This document shows, in pieces, positions 6,771 to 9,477 of a stretch of DNA of 9,477 nt (positions are counted from its first letter, which is position 1; the number at the start of each line of letters is the position of its first letter). This stretch comes from Candidatus Aminicenantota bacterium (GTDB taxonomy: Bacteria; Acidobacteriota; Aminicenantia; Aminicenantales; UBA8522): positions 4,665-14,141 of the forward strand of contig DQHV01000205.1 of the NCBI GenBank assembly GCA_003524335.1. The letters are read 5' to 3'. The position numbers were made by a program, and so were the translations under genes. Below the pieces are notes generated by a model, which ran no database searches, was not told the origin of the DNA, and saw nothing but the letters and a program-made list of their open reading frames with translations.

Positions 6771-7912
6771 GAGTTGCTTTTATCGGACTGAAAGGCATCC
6801 CCGCGAAGTTCGGCGGTGTCGAACAGCACGTGGACTCTCTGAGCAAGGGACTGGCTGCGCGTCATCACCGCGTCTCCGTCTATGTCAGGCCTTGGTATAG
6901 CGGTACGGGCCGGAAAAATTATGAAGGCGTGAGGCTTGTTGCAGTCCCTACCCTGAAAACAAAGCACCTCGATGCCGCTGTTCACACTTTCCTAAGTTCG
7001 ATCCATTGTCTATTCACAAGCGCCGAGATTATTCATTACCACGGTATCGGCCCCTCCTTGTTTAGCATCATCCCTCGATTGATGGGACGGAAAACCGTCT
7101 CCACAATTCACAGGCTAGACTGGGCGGCGAAGAAGTGGGGTCGGGCGGCCAGGCTCTTCTTGAAAATGGGAGAATGGGTATCCCTCCACGTGCCCCACCG
7201 GACGATCGTGGTTTCCGAGGGCATCAAACAATATGTTCGCTCCGTCTACCAGAAAGACCCTGTGGTGATCGCTAACGGGGTCCCGCCACCTGTTTTCCGA
7301 CCGCTGAGAATTCTTCGGCAAAAATATGATCTCCGCGAGGGGCAATATATCCTTTTCCTGGGAAGGCTCGTGCCCGAAAAACGCCCCGACCTGCTCATCC
7401 AGGCCTTTCGGGCCTTAAGCCCAGCCTCGGAAAAAAACGGGCGCCTCAAACTCGTGCTGGCCGGGGGTTCGAGCGCAACAGACGACTATGTCCGATGGCT
7501 TCAAAAGATCGCCCAAGGGGACCCCCGAGTGATATTCACGGGATATGTTTGGGGAGAAGAAAAAGCGGAGCTATTCAGCCACGCCCTGATCTTTGTTCTC
7601 CCCTCCAACCTGGAAGGCTTACCCATCTCTCTTTTGGAAGCTCAGAGCTACGGCCTCTGTTGCCTGGCCAGCGACATCGAGCCCCACCGGGAAGTCATCC
7701 AGGACGGGCAGGATGGAAGGCTTTTTCGCTCTGAAGACGGCGAGGACTTGAGGGCTCGCTTGGCTGCCTTGCTGGAACACCCGGAGGAAATCAAGCGGCT
7801 GGGTCAGCGGGCTTCGAGGAACGTTCAAAAAAGGTTTTCGTGGGAGGACGTCATCGAGAAGACGATCACCGTCTACAATGAGGCCTTGAGCGGTAGAGGG
7901 CCCCGATTCTGA
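6767..7912 (+). CDS. Glycosyltransferase family 4 (GT4)
   Basis: A 381-residue GT-B glycosyltransferase. The N-terminus VAFIGLKGIPAKFGGVEQHV (3-22) is very like the opening of the rhamnosyltransferase/DUF1972-type GT4 enzymes of capsule and O-antigen loci, with the GGVE acceptor loop. HYHGIGP (90-96) and STIHRLDW (112-119) follow. The donor side has LFLGRLVPEKRPD (196-208), LVLAGG (229-234), FTGYVWGEEK (257-266) and the EX7E pair E283-E291 in EGLPISLLE. The start overlaps the stop of the second radical SAM gene as ATGA, so translation is probably coupled; no independent ribosome binding site is visible. It is the last + strand gene before the convergent polymerase. Rhamnose is one possible donor sugar by resemblance to that subgroup, but this is not secure. 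Confidence 0.9.
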   Translation: MRVAFIGLKGIPAKFGGVEQHVDSLSKGLAARHHRVSVYVRPWYSGTGRKNYEGVRLVAVPTLKTKHLDAAVHTFLSSIHCLFTSAEIIHYHGIGPSLFSIIPRLMGRKTVSTIHRLDWAAKKWGRAARLFLKMGEWVSLHVPHRTIVVSEGIKQYVRSVYQKDPVVIANGVPPPVFRPLRILRQKYDLREGQYILFLGRLVPEKRPDLLIQAFRALSPASEKNGRLKLVLAGGSSATDDYVRWLQKIAQGDPRVIFTGYVWGEEKAELFSHALIFVLPSNLEGLPISLLEAQSYGLCCLASDIEPHREVIQDGQDGRLFRSEDGEDLRARLAALLEHPEEIKRLGQRASRNVQKRFSWEDVIEKTITVYNEALSGRGPRF

Positions 7913-8077
7913 GGCCCTGAAGGCCTTGTCGCGACAGGATTCCTGAGGAGAACGGCACGAATGAATCGACAGAGTCCAGAGGAAGCCGGTCGGCCGTTTC
8001 CTGCGGGTCCTTGCCGGCCCTTGAGGGGGAAAAATTCCGAAAGCAGCGGCCCCTGGCTGTTGGGCGCTTGCGGATGA

Positions 8078-8093
8078 AAAAGGCTATCCTTTT
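8078..8093. terminator. Weak bidirectional terminator candidate between convergent genes
   Basis: AAAAGG (8078-8083) and CCTTTT (8088-8093) form a six-pair stem around CTAT. On the - strand it overlaps the stop codon of the polymerase gene and is followed by T bases, as an intrinsic terminator would be; on the + strand the T-run lies within the stem. The stem is short and AT-rich, so support is modest. The rest of the 171-bp gap (7913-8083) holds a small inverted repeat around 7925-7938 and no recognisable gene. Confidence 0.3.
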
Positions 8094-9477
8094 CCTATGG
8101 CCACGCCTAGAGACCTGGGGTCGGGTTGCCCCAAGGATTCCAGGGGCCGCCAGGTGCGGCTTGTTTCAAATATCAGGTAGGCCTTTTTTTGAGGGATCTC
8201 CCGGGAAGAAAATGTCAGCTCTCGCCAGCCTTTTTGGTTGATGGAAATTCTCCTGAGGAGCCGCTCCTTTTTGAAAAAGGCATTGGCCAAGTAGACCTTC
8301 AGGAATACAGGGTTTTTTTCAAGATCAGGATGAGAGGCCAGGCAGGGAAGGATCAATTGCGGGCCGGGATTGTCAAGAGTGAGACCGGCCGTTTTTTTTG
8401 TCCAGCGAAAAGCCCTGCCGGCATTGTCCCGTTCCCACTCATAGAAACCAAAGTCCTGCCGCAGAGAGAACTCTTCGGTTCGGCTCCTCAGGGATAGGGA
8501 ATGGAGGGCATTCCAAGAATGAAGGAGCCCATAGATAAAAACTAAGAGGATGGCCGCTGTTTTGAAATGACCCGCAGATCTCTGCTGGAGAATTTTCCCG
8601 GGTTCGGGACGAGCTTCCGTTGAGGGAACGGCTAGGGCAAGGGCCACCAAAAACCAAAGTACGTATTTCACTTCAAAGCTTCCGATAAAGGTTTGAAATA
8701 CGAAATTCGTGGCGAACGCGGCCAGACCCGAGACTGCGCCGATGAATATATAAAGGTCCGGGTCACGGGCAGAAATTTCTTGCCATTGCCGCCGCGCGTG
8801 TAGAAAAATCAGCCCGACGATTCCCGCAAGTGCCGCCAGCCCCACAATCCCCAGCTCGGCCCCGATTTGAAGGACATAGTTGAGGGCGGAATCCGTTGAC
8901 TGATGGGGCAGTCCCATTTTTTTTAAGCTATTCGGCAGCTCGATGATGAAGCTCCCGACTCCCACGCCCGTCAGGGGATAGTCCCTGAACATGTCCAGGC
9001 CGGCTTTCCAGAAGAGCAATCTTTTGTTGAAGAGCTCATGAAGCGAGGATTTGCCCTCCAGCCAAAAAAGACTGGACCTCATCCTTTGATGGAGTATCGA
9101 GCCCGGGGAGAGAAAAAAGGTCAGGCCCAGGGCCAACACAGCCAGGAGAATGAGCGCGCCCGCCGCGAAGAGCTTTTTCTTGTGGGAGAACCGACTTTTT
9201 ATAAAAAAGAGAATGCCAAAACAGAGGAGCCCGACTCCCAACCCCAGGAGATTGCTTCTTGACCCTATCGAGGGGAAAACCAACACAGAGAGAAGAAGTA
9301 AAATCCCAAACAGAGCTCTCAGGTATTTTGGACGGAACGAGAAAGCCAGGCCGAGGAACAACGGAAAGGTGGCCGACACAACGGCGCCGAACGAATTGGG
9401 ATCCTTGAGCGTCGCGTTGATTTGATGGAGGTTGCGCCAGAAGGGGGTGGTCCCCAGGCCGGGTGCGCTGAACTTTT
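8084..9477 (-). CDS. O-antigen polymerase/ligase (Wzy_C family) with C-terminal soluble domain, 5' end outside window
   Basis: The - strand frame is open from the window edge to the TAG at 8084-8086, giving about 463 residues. It continues upstream of a GTG at 9379 with INATLKDPNSFGA, a conserved element of this family, so the true start lies beyond the edge. About eight hydrophobic segments are visible. The large loop between the fourth and fifth carries the Wzy_C signature FWKAGLDMFRDYPLTGVGVG and later DSALNYVLQIGAELGIVG, which hold the periplasmic active region of O-antigen ligases and polymerases. After the last membrane segment come about 132 residues of soluble sequence (8084-8482) rich in predicted strands, with RAFRWT near its start and DPRSLGVA near its end; by topology this should be periplasmic. 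The family includes ligases moving O-antigen to lipid A-core and polymerases of repeat units; the sequence cannot tell these apart. It faces the other genes, so it has its own promoter outside the window. Confidence 0.88.
   Translation of the reverse strand, partial: KFSAPGLGTTPFWRNLHQINATLKDPNSFGAVVSATFPLFLGLAFSFRPKYLRALFGILLLLSVLVFPSIGSRSNLLGLGVGLLCFGILFFIKSRFSHKKKLFAAGALILLAVLALGLTFFLSPGSILHQRMRSSLFWLEGKSSLHELFNKRLLFWKAGLDMFRDYPLTGVGVGSFIIELPNSLKKMGLPHQSTDSALNYVLQIGAELGIVGLAALAGIVGLIFLHARRQWQEISARDPDLYIFIGAVSGLAAFATNFVFQTFIGSFEVKYVLWFLVALALAVPSTEARPEPGKILQQRSAGHFKTAAILLVFIYGLLHSWNALHSLSLRSRTEEFSLRQDFGFYEWERDNAGRAFRWTKKTAGLTLDNPGPQLILPCLASHPDLEKNPVFLKVYLANAFFKKERLLRRISINQKGWRELTFSSREIPQKKAYLIFETSRTWRPLESLGQPDPRSLGVAIGKG

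Noticed and set aside
7961..8077. A 38-codon + strand ORF in the convergent gap, with GAGGAG ten bases upstream of its ATG.
   Set aside because: Its composition is low-information (Gly, Pro, Arg, Ser rich), it resembles no family I know, and its end abuts the terminator-like stem. Chance is more likely.

Overview
The window reads as part of a surface-polysaccharide (exopolysaccharide, capsule or O-antigen type) biosynthesis locus from a moderately GC-rich bacterium. An O-antigen polymerase/ligase-type membrane protein with a predicted periplasmic C-terminal domain fits a Gram-negative envelope. I cannot fix the lineage from sequence alone. The mix of radical SAM and glycan genes would suit an uncultured anaerobe (for example Acidobacteriota/Aminicenantes, Omnitrophota or a deltaproteobacterial group), but that is a guess. 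I saw no rRNA, tRNA, CRISPR array, insertion sequence or attachment site.

Layout: six genes and one gene fragment lie on the + strand from the left edge to 7912, mostly spaced or overlapped by only a few bases. They are the C-terminal part of a ThiH/HydG-like radical SAM protein (1-590), a PaaK/CapK-type adenylate-forming ligase (612-1916), a radical SAM protein with a C-terminal twitch-type cysteine set (1913-3016), a polysaccharide pyruvyl transferase-family protein (3289-4560), a GT4 glycosyltransferase (4568-5794), a second twitch-type radical SAM protein (5766-6770) and a second GT4 glycosyltransferase (6767-7912). The one sizeable break is 3017-3288, which holds a strong hairpin, a candidate sigma70-type promoter and a 24-codon leader ORF. 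The leader has the best Shine-Dalgarno sequence in the region and its stop overlaps the pyruvyl transferase start as ATGA. On the - strand, running off the right edge, is an O-antigen polymerase/ligase (Wzy_C) protein (8084-9477) that converges on the + strand operon across a 171-bp gap.

How the genes may work together: the two GT4 enzymes would add sugars to a lipid-linked repeat unit. The pyruvyl transferase-family protein would add a ketal pyruvate or a related decoration. The polymerase/ligase would polymerise or transfer the finished glycan on the periplasmic side. The unusual part is three radical SAM genes plus an acyl-adenylating ligase among these genes, which suggests a chemically unusual sugar or an acyl (perhaps aryl) decoration. 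ThiH/NosL-type radical SAM enzymes fragment aromatic amino acids and PaaK-type ligases activate aryl acids, so the 1-1916 pair could plausibly make and activate an aromatic acid for attachment to the glycan. That link is inference, not something the sequence proves.
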